Source: Tilletia caries (lineage: Eukaryota > Basidiomycota > Exobasidiomycetes > Tilletiales > Tilletiaceae). Taken from it: 64,000 nt of DNA. The stretch is from NCBI GenBank assembly GCA_032718865.1, contig JALUTQ010000026.1, positions 558,001-622,000 on the forward strand. The letters run 5' to 3'. The position numbers and the translations under genes are program-made. The notes below the pieces were generated by a model. That model did not search any database, had not been told where the DNA came from, and worked only from the letters and a program-made list of their open reading frames with translations. Of this stretch, positions 54,445 to 63,617 are shown piece by piece. Each line of letters starts with the position of its first letter. Positions within the stretch are counted from its first letter, which is position 1.

Positions 54445-54620
54445 GTAGGCTGGTTGTCGTGATCCCGGAAATGCATGGGTTCGAAGGTAAGTGGGACTCT
54501 GGAGTGGAGCTGCATGCAAGAGCAAGAGAAGTTAGCAAGTACTCACCCTTGTGCTTGAAAGCTGGTCTGCTGGTTACCTGCGCCATAAGTAGGTGGGGAG
54601 AGAAAGAGACCGTGGTGTAA
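54445..54620 (+). pseudogene. hAT transposase, continuation after the second MITE
   Basis: The frame continues as VVVIPEMHGFEG, followed by GTAAGT, a possible donor, or by open frame to a stop at 54620. The C-terminal dimerisation region of hAT transposases is not seen, so the gene is truncated or its last exon is lost. Confidence 0.6.
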
Positions 54621-55194
54621 TGATCGAAGACGATCCCGCACAGAGGGCGAGAGAGAGAGCTCAAGATGGTGTAGGTCGAAGAAGCGCTGAAGAAAGGCGG
54701 TGGTCAGGTACGCAAGCAACGAATCACCTTGCTCAGATGGTCAGAAGTATAGGAGTGGGTCATGGTCAGTGATTCAGTGTTGGCAGTGACATTGCCGCGT
54801 TGGCTGATGACCATGGAGATTGGAGATTCTCACAGACAACAGAGAATCAACAGGCGACGTTGTTGACAGCTGAATGGAAAGATTAGGGGGGTGGGGGAGT
54901 GGGTTATGAACTGCTGCGGGCACTTACGGACCGGCCTCAACCGACATGAAGGAAGGTGATGAAATGAAATGAGGCGGCGGCGACGATATGAGGCACTACA
55001 GCTTTAAGCTATGGGGGATTGGAAATTGAACAGCCCACAACAGCGAGTTTCCCGACGCGATTATGAGTTGTTGAGGAAAATTATCGGAGTCTGAAAACTA
55101 AGAACATCACGCTGCGCAGTCAGCTGCATGAACCATTGATATTTGACGCACCAATACCAGCTCCGCTGCGCTTCACCTACAGTAAACGTGTGAT
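54621..55194. other. no gene recognised
   Basis: Non-coding purine-rich stretch. I found neither a hAT C-terminal exon nor a terminal repeat here. Confidence 0.35.
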
Positions 55195-55891
55195 ATGATG
55201 ACTGTCATTATGAACAACGAGCTGCTATTCTCATCTGCGTCTTCCCTGACCGATGATAGCTATCAACTCCGCAGTGTTAACCGTTTTAGCGCGTCTGAGT
55301 CTCACTCAGGCGTACACAGCAAGAACGGTGACCCCAGCCTCTTCTTCCTTTTTTCTGCATCCACTCACCACGCAGCGCAGCGACTCCGCGGTCTCGGCGT
55401 CCAAGCCGGACCAGTGCGCGCCGCTGCTGCTTTCGCCGCCGAGCCCTCGCATGACTCTTCTCTCACCGCCATTGCGGCCCGACCTCAAACTCCGGAAGCC
55501 ACAAATATCAAGTTCCACAAGGTAAGCGTGAGTATCGATTAGGTTCGATTGCGCCTTCTCCGACTTCTGAGGTTCCGATGCGGTTCTGCTGTCTCTTTTC
55601 AGATCTATCACCTTCCGTAGAGCAAGGTGGGAGCGCGAGTCGCTGGGCCCAGCTTTCACGAAGTGTTGGCCCAGTGAAGGTGTGAGATTGTGGCTCCAGA
55701 TATCACAAGGCTGTCGACCAGCGAAGACGTATGGGAATGCCTATACGCCTCGCTTCGCCCGTATCAGGATTATTTTACTCAATTTGAATTCCGGTGAGAT
55801 GAGAATGATTCCTTTTTCGTCCCCATATCCTTGTGCTCGCTGGCTACTGCGGTTCTGCGGATCATTGATGAGCTAATGATTGAACTAGTGA
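55195..55891. other. weak open frames
   Basis: Two plus frames and one minus frame (55195-55659) are open across the same Ser/Ala-rich region. None is recognised, and splice-like GTAAGC at 55520 is the only gene-like sign. Confidence 0.2.
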
Positions 55892-56196
55892 TTGCTCAAA
55901 ATATATTGTGCAGTGAATGGGAGCGGAACGGAGCACCGCCCGTCTTACTTCTCTTTGAATGAGCAAGGCATTGATGTGACACGCGCTGGAGCCTCTTCTG
56001 ACGCACTTTACCCTGATGGAAAAGCTTTGCAGTCTGTTTACACAGGGAAGCATGCACATATAGTCTCCATTCGGCAAGACCCTCCCCATTCCATCTTCCC
56101 GCCGCTGCCGGCAGGAGCGCCCACACTGCAGGCGGCATTCAACACTGTCAAAGTTTTTCAGGTCGGCCACGGCCAAACCTCAGGACGTGCCATTGC
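55892..56196 (+). pseudogene. unknown coding sequence cut by a MITE
   Basis: The frame LKIYCAVNGSGTEHRPSYFS ... GKALQSVYTGKHAHIVSIRQ ... HGQTSGRAIAK is open up to the MITE end at 56197. Coding-like composition, no ATG required at the left (could be an internal exon). Not recognised. Confidence 0.4.
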
Positions 56197-56658
56197 TAAG
56201 GTTGTCCCCGGAGCAACGTAAAGGGCTCCGCCTCCGCCCTTCCAAATTCCGCCGGAATTTTGACTTTTTGAGGCGAGCTCCGCCTCCGCAGACTGAGACA
56301 GAGCTGAACAAAACCAGCTCCGCGTTCCGACGGAATTTTACAAAATTTGAAATCCCAGCTCCGCGCTCCGCGTTATTTCTGCGCATTGTCATAATGCTCC
56401 TCCGTGCTCCGTGTATGCGGAGCTCGGAATTCCGTCGGAGCGCAGTGGTGGTATAAGTTGCTCTGAATGACTCTAATACAATCAGAGCTATAAATTTACC
56501 GTCCGACATTGTTGCGGTATTGACTCCAGTGCTATTTTGAAGCTCTCAACGGATGATGATGCCTGCTTTACCCCCTGAGCGTGTCTCGACGATGCCTATT
56601 TTTTCCGGAATTCCGCACATTTCCGCGGAACTTTGGCGGAATTCCGGCGGAGCGCACT
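56197..56658 (-). mobile_element. MITE, TAAGGTTGTCCCC family, truncated, reverse
   Basis: Begins TAAGGTTGTCCCCGGAGCAAC and follows the reverse complement of the right two-thirds of the 40140 copy; it breaks off after GGAATTCCGGCGGAGCGCAC, before the CACGTG centre. Coding sequence lies on both sides. Confidence 0.8.
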
Positions 56659-56670
56659 CAATGACATGTT

Positions 56671-56935
56671 GCCTTCTTGGGACACTCGTTCCGAATCGGT
56701 GAGCTACCGTCCATTGGCATACCGACGCCGCGATCGCGGATATCAAGCTTCTTGGTGGTTGGACGAGCAACTCGGTCAGTCGATACCTTCGTGATTACGG
56801 TCGCGGCCTCCTCGCCGTGCATCAACGAACTGCTGCATCCATTGCAAACGCCTCCACGGCTCAACTCGTTCCCTTCGCTCCCGCTCCGCTTCCCGCTCCA
56901 GTTCTTCCCGCGATTCAACCCGCTCCCCGTCCCTG
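56671..56935 (+). pseudogene. tyrosine recombinase, C-terminal catalytic fragment
   Basis: GHSFRIG (His-x-x-Arg of tyrosine recombinases) is followed, after a one-base shift, by ATVHWHTDAAIADIKLLGGW and TSNSVSRYLRDYGRG, where the Trp-x-S...Tyr matches the GRW.S..YxRYI end with the nucleophilic Tyr in SRYLR. The stop is at about 56935. This is the recombinase of a DIRS-like element or related integrase. It may be the partner class of the RT at 26-1521, though wording alone cannot join them. The N-terminal part is replaced by the MITE. Confidence 0.75.
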
Positions 56936-57241
56936 ATATCTCGTCCCGGCTCGCACTCGCTCACGCTCTCGTTCTGTCATAATGATTCTCACGCTGTCCA
57001 AGTGATTCACGACTCGTTCTCGATTGCCTCGTTGCATGTGTACTAAGCTCCGGAGGCATCCCCCCGCGTCTTCGCCACTGGGTGCTTCGGCTGATCACCT
57101 CAGGCCCTCCTGTCCTGCGCTGCCCCCCGCGTCGCTGCGCTCCTTCCTTCGGGATGTTTATGGGCGGCGGGCCAGCTCTGACTATTGGGTCTCGCTCGTT
57201 ACTGTGGCTGGTCAGACCCCCGAATTTGCGTCTTACACATG

Positions 57242-57814
57242 CAGAGCTCGGCAAGTGAAGATAGTGAGCAAATTTTCGGACAAAGTATAGTGAAAGTGAA
57301 AGTGAAGGTCTCAGCCGGCCGACAAAGTATAGTTTAGTTATGAAAAGTTGAGATAGTGACTACTAGTTTGAGCACTTTTTGCGACCGTTGCGGCCACATA
57401 GAAGACCGCGGTAGTCCCTGGTTTTGTCTCATCAGAGCTCTACCAAGTCACTAGGTAGTGAAGATAGTTGCAAGAGTTTTACAAAGTGATGTGAAATGAG
57501 GAGTGTCTAATAATATCATAAAGTGTTGATATCAACTGGGTAGTAAACTATTAGTTCCTTTACTGACTGAATAGTTACCCACTAGCGACCATCTTAACTT
57601 GGCAGCACTACTAGTGATAGCAAGTGACTTCAAGTTCAACATGAAGACAAACTCACTATCTCCAGACTTTCTTCACTTTCCCAGCCCCGCCAAAGTGAAA
57701 GTTCACTATCTTTTTCTTCGACGGCTCGGAGGCCAAAATATAGTGAAAGTTTCATTACTAGTTCTCACTTCCAAGTTACAAAGTATACGAAGTGAAGGAA
57801 GTTGCCGAGGCTTG
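57242..57814. mobile_element. hAT-like element, AGTGAAGATAGT word
   Basis: Ends are CAGAGCTCGGCAAG and TTGCCGAGGCTTG, a variant of the CAAGGCTCGGC terminus. The interior uses AGTGAAAGTGAAGG, AAGATAGTG and CTATTAGTT words and contains the 250-bp repeat. Flanks TACACATG and ATGTGTGC are not a direct repeat. Confidence 0.75.
57451..57700 (+). repeat. 250-bp dispersed repeat, copy 2
   Basis: Almost identical to 3598-3847. Here it is embedded in the element 57242-57814, which identifies the source family of the other copy. Confidence 0.85.
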
Positions 57815-57992
57815 ATGTGTGCAGGATAACCTTAGTAAATCTACGACTTTGAATTCTTTTCGGCCCATGATTTTCTCTCCAAGGCAATGCCCTTTACATC
57901 AAATTCGAATGTTCTCAAATTTGGCAAGGATTCTCAATAAGGTGTCCTCGACATGCGTGTCAAATTTGGGCACTCATTTATATGTGCGCTGT

Positions 57993-58063
57993 GGAGAACT
58001 CAAAAGGGGGGGGGGCGGGCTCGGAGCCTTTTCCCGCCTTAGGGCGGCCATTAAGTTCGCCCT
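57993..58063. repeat. palindromic mini-element, copy 2
   Basis: GAGAACTCAAAAGG, a G run, CGGAGCCTTTTCCCGCC, GGCCATTAAGTTCGCCCT: the same unit as 12762-12828, differing mainly in the G run length. Confidence 0.65.
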
Positions 58064-58329
58064 TCAGGTATAGCATGGTGATTGGTTAAGGAGGGAAAAT
58101 GTTTCATCCACTCATCTTGTTATACTCATAGGACTTGACCATGTCTAGACGCGAGGCTGAGGTATGTCATTTTTCGAGCGCTCCAATATTCAGTTTGCGA
58201 CCTACCGCCTGACCTATCCACACGAGCATTGTCTCATAGGTAACGTGGGTCAATTCAAGCTACCCCCCTCCATGAGTTCGCCAACCAGGAACAGCTGGAA
58301 GTATACTAGATAGACTAGCAGTGCGAAGC
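58064..58329. other. no gene recognised
   Basis: Non-coding between two repeats; GTAACG/TATGTC splice-like signals occur without supporting frames. Confidence 0.3.
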
Positions 58330-58530
58330 AATATGCAACAAGTGAAGAGTGAGTGATTGACAAAGGAGAGAGAACGGTACAAGGATGAGCTCGAGAAGGG
58401 TAAGGATGAGGGCGAGAGAAAAGTGTGACGTGGGAAAAGTGGAAGGAAGTGGAGGCAGGGCGTTGCTATGCGGGATGCGTGTGCGAAAAAGAGGGAAGTA
58501 GAGAGAAAGAGAAGGTGATAAGATGAGATA
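58330..58530 (+). repeat. dispersed repeat C, copy 2
   Basis: Purine-rich stretch matching 11820-12010 in order of motifs (GACAAAGGAGAGAGA, GATGAGCTCGAGAAGGG, GCTATGCGGGATGCG). Confidence 0.55.
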
Positions 58531-59373
58531 AAGAAGCCACAAGGATCCTGTCCAGAACATGAAGATGATATCAAGCGGTTCCAGTCGAAGAAAAGACGAG
58601 AGCGTCGTCTTTCTCAGCTCGCTCGCTATCATAGCAAGGCCTAGCAGCAAGAATTTCTTCGTCAAAACTCGCCCGCAAAAAGTAGTAAGTCCTTTCTCTT
58701 CTTCCTTTCTACTTTTTTCTGCTGCCTAAAATATTAATCATGCAGTGACGTGTTAACATTGTGTTGAGATGCTGCCTGAAATTGGCTTGTCAGGCAGCAG
58801 AGGATCTAGAGTGATTGAAACGGGCGATTGGCTGGCTTAAGCGGCAGTGCGGTGCGAAGAGCTGATAAAAAGACCCTGTGTCCTGTGATGTATTTACTAT
58901 CAGCTGGAATATCTTACAGTGGTGCTTGTGCTAACGCCTCCGGCGCATTGTACATAACCAAATCGAAAAGGGCGGTAAAATAGACTGCTGTATAGAGAAT
59001 TTATACATTGAAAAGTACTACATAAACTATGCAAGCTAATTTTGTTGAAACACGATTAGGAAGTTTACCATTGCCAATAAAAATGATCTATTAAATTGAT
59101 TTTGTGTCCCCTTTTTACTTTATAAAATTAAAAATATTTAACAAAAGATATTTGATTTCAACTAGCATAAGAATGGCCTGACATGAACCCGCCTCCGCTC
59201 CCCACTCTTACTTAGCTCTCCAGTTTCCCTGTCATGTACTCATTCTTCACATTACTTGCACCATTGTCCATTACTACATCCTGCCTCCTATTACCTTTAG
59301 ACATTCCATATTGCTGATCAGTGCACCTCGTCCGGTAAGTTTTGAATGGGTTGCGATCTGATACCCTTTTTTG
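58531..59373. other. gene-free, with a strongly AT-rich core
   Basis: From about 58960 to 59165 the sequence is very AT-rich (TTTATAAAATTAAAAATATT) against GC-rich surroundings. A mitochondrial or plasmid-derived insert is possible; no mitochondrial gene can be identified. Confidence 0.4.
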
Positions 59374-59560
59374 TCCCTAAGACATCAGACCAAAGATAGC
59401 CATAGCTCAGGCTACTGTCACCTGTGCCAGCACCGGAAATAAATGGAACGGGCCATCGGGGGATCTAGGATGAAAAATGGTTTCTGCAGCGCCAGCCCTC
59501 TATTACGTGAGCTGTGCAGCGTGGTTCCCGGTCTCAGCATACTTGCCTTCTTGGTTGGGA
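59374..59560 (+). repeat. dispersed repeat A, copy 2
   Basis: CCCTAAGACATCAGACCAAA..CTGTGCCAGCACCGG..CCCTCTATTACGTGAGC follows 5990-6180. A third partial copy is at 61450-61545. Confidence 0.6.
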
Positions 59561-59719
59561 GGATGCACCGCGTCTATATGATTGATTTTCACTAAGACTG
59601 CGACACGAAAGCAATCATCAACAATCTACCAGGGCACAACCATCTCTTTACGGTCTGTGGCGCGACAGGACTCTCCGCTTCAGCATTCGAGCGCGCAACC
59701 ACGATACACAAGCGCTTCG

Positions 59720-59875
59720 CCATATCGTAGTCGTAGTTGTACTCGTAGTCGTACCGGAAAATTGAAATAGTCATAATCGCAGTCGCCCATAGTCCGACTG
59801 TACGGCTATATTCGCTCATAGTTCCGCGGCCGTCGACAAGAGACTATAGTTAGACCATAGTCAGACTGGTTGTGA
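59720..59875. repeat. GACTATAGTC-word fragment
   Basis: GTAGTCGTAGTTGTACTCGT, GAAATAGTCATAATCGCAGT and GACTATAGTTAGACCATAGT match the interior style of the 41580 element; no termini. Confidence 0.6.
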
Positions 59876-59990
59876 GAGATGCGGAGAAGGTGTGCGGGTA
59901 TGGAGCTTATCGTGGTGGGTGCCTGCGGCGGAGTGCTGTTGTCCGACATGAAGAGGGAACACCGCACATCGGTGTGAACGCGAATCTTGA

Positions 59991-60446
59991 ATGATACGAC
60001 CTAGGGCAGGCACAGGTGTGTGGGCGTGGAGGAAGCGGGTAGCTGGAAATCCAGGACAGGTTTCTGGCTCCGGTGCACGGGGTGATCACTCAGATTTGCG
60101 CCCTGTGGGGAAGATGAACTTACCTTCGAGGTGTTCCGGCGATTCGGTGTGGGGTGTTTGGAGCCGCCCACAGAGTAGGTTCGGCCTAACTCCGCACGAT
60201 GTTGGAGTATTCCCCAAATCTCGCCCTGTTCAGTTGCGTCTGACGCCCTCAAGGCGCACATGCTGGTCATGCGCTGTTGGAGAGAGGGGAGTGGTTGCTC
60301 AACGAATCCGTCACAAGGACTGCGAGGGTCTGAAGGCGTGGTGCAGAAGTTGCCGGGCACAAGACGTTGAGGACGAAGAGGTCGGGGAAATGGTCGTCCA
60401 CACATACGGGCCAAGTTGTCACAGGACAAGCCACTACATCATATAA
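59991..60446 (+). other. ambiguous open reading frames
   Basis: Plus (Cys-containing end TCWSCAVGERGVVAQRIRHK) and minus (60429-60001) frames are both open over about 430 bp. Neither is recognised. Confidence 0.25.
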
Positions 60447-60599
60447 GGTGAGGGAAAGATCTGGGACCATGCTCCCCAGAAATGTGCGCTGATGAATTCA
60501 TAACTCTTCATATCTTAGGTTGATTGCAAAGCTCGAATCAAGATTCAATTCAAAGCGCCGCTACTGTCTGCACGCGACACACTCCTTTTTTTCTCCCCC

Positions 60600-61037
60600 A
60601 GTCTTCCGCGCAAAGACAGCCTCGTGACCGTCCAATACTACTGGAGGTACAGCGGCCACGAACCTGGGACGTGGGCCGACCTCGCTCAGCAACAAAACTG
60701 TAGCGAGGTGCGGAAATGGATTGAAAATCAGGTCGCCGCCCGGCGAAGCGTCAAAGAGATAATGGGCACCGTTCGCTTGAGCCTTGAAGATCTGCGGTCG
60801 GTGAGTGTGACTTGGCAGAATAATTCCCAGACTCAAGGTCACATTATCATTTTATCAGACTCTCTGATTGACTGGTTCTCCATTCTCATATCTCAGACTG
60901 TGCGCTCGACCATCATAGTCGACGCAAGCATACGCACCTGGTACAACGACATATACAACGTTGTCCGCCGTCTCTCTCTGACAGCTCTTCCAGAAGTCCC
61001 TTGCGTCACCAGCGAGTTCCAGGCGATTCCTGGCTAG
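60600..61037 (+). pseudogene. MULE-type transposase, N-terminal exons
   Basis: After a CCCCCAG acceptor, RKDSLVTVQYYWRYSGHEPG and SEVRKWIENQVAARRSVKEI run to a GTGAGT donor near 60799. A 98-nt intron joins TVRSTIIVDASIRTWYNDIY and VVRRLSLTALPE. The YYWxxxGH..W...V pattern is what I know from the region before the catalytic domain of basidiomycete MULE transposases. No catalytic domain follows: repeat B begins at 61008. It could be from the same lineage as the catalytic relic at 25.9 kb, but they are not collinear. Confidence 0.45.
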
Positions 61038-61596
61038 CGGCTCAGCATTTCTCACGTGCGATACAGTAACCGAGCTTACCTTGACCTTGGCCACGGGAAC
61101 GGCATCAGACAGATGAAGCTGAGAAAAAGCGGCTGCTGAGCCGCTGATGCTTCACGGTCTGATCGTGGTGGCGGGGTGGAAAAAGTGATGGCTTTGTTTT
61201 ATATTTTCATGGATCGAAAGCATACATGATCTTCCAAAGCTCAACGCGATGCAGTTTTCCCCTTCCTTCCCTTTCCACCACCATCCACATTGATCAAACC
61301 GATCAAGCGATCCACAAAACGGCTCGGATCCTAAAAGCTTGTACTTGTGTCCTCAGCAGCAGGCCCATCTCACCACCAAGACGGCTCAGAGCCGAAAGCC
61401 TGCACTTGCGTCCTCAGCAGGAGGAGTATATCCGTCCCTAGCTCCCCGGCACAGCAACGATCTGGGATGAAAGGTCTTTTCCTGCAGCGCCTTCTCCCTA
61501 TTACAGGAGCTCTGTAGCGTAGTTCGCTACCCCAGCCTTGTCTTTCTATCCGGACACTTCGGCGCCAAATCTATGTCCTCCCGATTGGGACAACTT
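61038..61596. other. non-coding; repeat A partial copy
   Basis: 61450-61545 carries the distal part of repeat A. At 61330-61425 two similar units, each ending CACTTGCGTCCTCAGCAG or close to it, lie in tandem. No gene. Confidence 0.4.
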
Positions 61597-61895
61597 TTAC
61601 CGACACGACTCACCGCAGTTTTCCATGGTGCGCTCCCGAACGGTGCGGAGGATATCGGTGTTGAGCTTGGTGGCGACGTCGCCCGTCTTGCGGTTAATGG
61701 TGAGCACCGCGCTGGCCTTCTCGGCGCTCTGTCTTGAAGGCTCAAACACGTAGATATCGGGGGAGATGTAGCTGCGAGGGGGCCCAAACAAGACAGAGAT
61801 GGAGGTCAGCGCATAATGACCACAGAGCTCGAGAATACGCAGAGCGAGACTTACTGCTTGATGCCGTCGTGCCCGAGACGAAGTCGAGCTGTGAA
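61597..61895 (-). CDS. unknown conserved-looking exon pair
   Basis: A minus-strand exon ending RLRLGHDGIKQ (near 61855) is joined by a GTAAGT..CAG intron of about 85 nt to YISPDIYVFEPSRQSAEKAS and LTINRKTGDVATKLNTDILR, ending ENCGESCR-stop at 61597 or at a GTGAGT donor just before. Phases agree. The composition is that of a normal cellular protein rather than a transposon. I do not recognise the family. It may be a captured or dying host gene. Confidence 0.4.
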
Positions 61896-62413
61896 TGAAG
61901 TGGCAACGGGAATCAGAGTGAGGGAAGGAAAGCAGAAGAGCGGTGAGCATCAGCAACGCAGGGAGCGGGGAGCGGTCAAAACCTAAGGAGAATGAAATTC
62001 GTGGTAGATAGAAGTCGAGGTGGTGGATGAATGGTTGATTCGTATGATCCTTGTCGGGTGTCGAGCGCGTCGAGACTCGAGTGGGTGCGCAGCTACATAA
62101 AGTTTGTTCCATGCGCTCCATGATGTTCCACGGAAATGCTCCGAGGTGCGCACCATGGTACCTCCAGGAGAAACCACAACAATCTCCGTATCCTCACCAA
62201 CCTCGACTCGAACGAGGTACCCATCGCCATGATCGGATAAGGGCCATTCCTTGATAGTATAACAGAGAATTCGGATACCCCACTCGTGAGAAACTTTCAG
62301 GCGGTCTGGGGACGAAAATAAAAGGTTTGTTCGAACGATGTAGCGAATAGATTTACGGCCGTAACGAAAACCACCCCAATAACCCTATAACTCTAAAGAG
62401 TCTAGGGAACATT

Positions 62414-62654
62414 TTGAACGAGTTGCTTCACAGAAGTCCGGCCCTAGAACAGGCACACCTTTGCGCGTTCATCACATCGGTGGAGGGCCCCGAGCTTGAA
62501 GATATTGTGGAAGAGGCGAGGAAAACGATGCCTGCTGGGTGCAAGAAGCGGCAATCGGCGAGCAGGAGGCGCGCAAGGCGCGGAAAACCAGATGTCGATT
62601 GTCGACGAGCTTGCGTCAGTCGAGAAGGACACAACCGAGGAGGAGTCGGAGTAG
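62414..62654 (+). pseudogene. small unknown coding remnant
   Basis: NELLHRSPALEQAHLCAFIT and GPELEDIVEEARKTMPAGCK in one frame are followed, after a shift, by QMSIVDELASVEKDTTEEES-TAG at about 62654. An acidic C terminus is common in nuclear proteins. Not recognised. Confidence 0.3.
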
Positions 62655-63617
62655 ACATTACACCTGCAATATAGCCCTGTCATCTGTTATTTCACTGCAC
62701 GCTGCCCACTTGTACCTGTTTGGATGGCTTGGAGCCCGAGTCTGTGCTAGGGATTTCATTGCTGGAAGATGTGCTGTATCTCCCTTGGCCCAGCCGTGTA
62801 GCCAGGATTGCTCAACCATATACCTACTTAGTTTTGCCCAAGTCTTGATCAGGAGAATGTGGAAAGTCTCTCATGGTTAAAGACGTGCACTATACCACGT
62901 TGACAAGGGTCGTACCAGTCTTGATTTTTGAAGTGTTGCTGGACTGCATTCGAAGGCTGTCATAATACTAGAAGCGCACAACTCTAGGACAAGGGTAGGG
63001 ATTAGCCGGAGGTGTGTCCAACCTGGACCGTCAATTGCAATCTGATTTCATTTTCCTGTAAAATCACGGGAGCAGTAAGTAGTCCGACGTCACACTCCTT
63101 CTCGGACGGCCGGCAGTCGGCGCGCCTTCATCGCGAAGGAGGAAGGACTTAACATGTAAAGGAGTTCTGGAAGTATGTGAGATTTGGAGGGTGTTTCAAA
63201 TATATCCGAAAATGAAGAAGTCTGAGGTGGAGCAAATCAATTATGAGTACATACCCCTATAGCAACCGACTACCATTGGGGCCTGAGTAAGGCGGCCGAC
63301 TGGAGATCCTCCTGGAGGGGGAGGGAGGATAGAGGAGGATCCTCAGTGGGCTCTGTCCTCAGCGATACCATCTCAGGACTATCAGTGATGATATACTTCA
63401 CAGAAGGTCCTCAGCAATGCCATCTCAAGCCTATATTAGTAGTGAGAACAATCTAGAAAGGGTCTTCCATGGAAAGCGTTCCAAGGGTCTTCCATGGAAA
63501 GCGTTCCAGGACCACTATGGATTGGATGTTGTGAGGAGGGTATGGGATGGGTAGGCCGCATGGAGGATACAGGATAGGTGGTTGCTATACATGGATCATT
63601 AACAGGAAGGGGATCGA
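62655..63617. other. no gene; short tandem repeats
   Basis: A 26-bp unit AGGGTCTTCCATGGAAAGCG plus six bases is duplicated at 63457-63508. GTCCTCAGC(A/G)AT(G/A)CCATCTCA occurs twice at about 63356 and 63409, and a GGAGGATCCTC palindrome near 63335. No coding support. Confidence 0.5.

Noticed and set aside
56658..56918. Minus-strand frame with an IRDRGVGMP-like motif, resembling a histidine kinase ATPase box
   Set aside because: It is antisense to the tyrosine recombinase fragment, whose His-x-x-Arg and Tyr motifs are both present; no other ATPase boxes follow.
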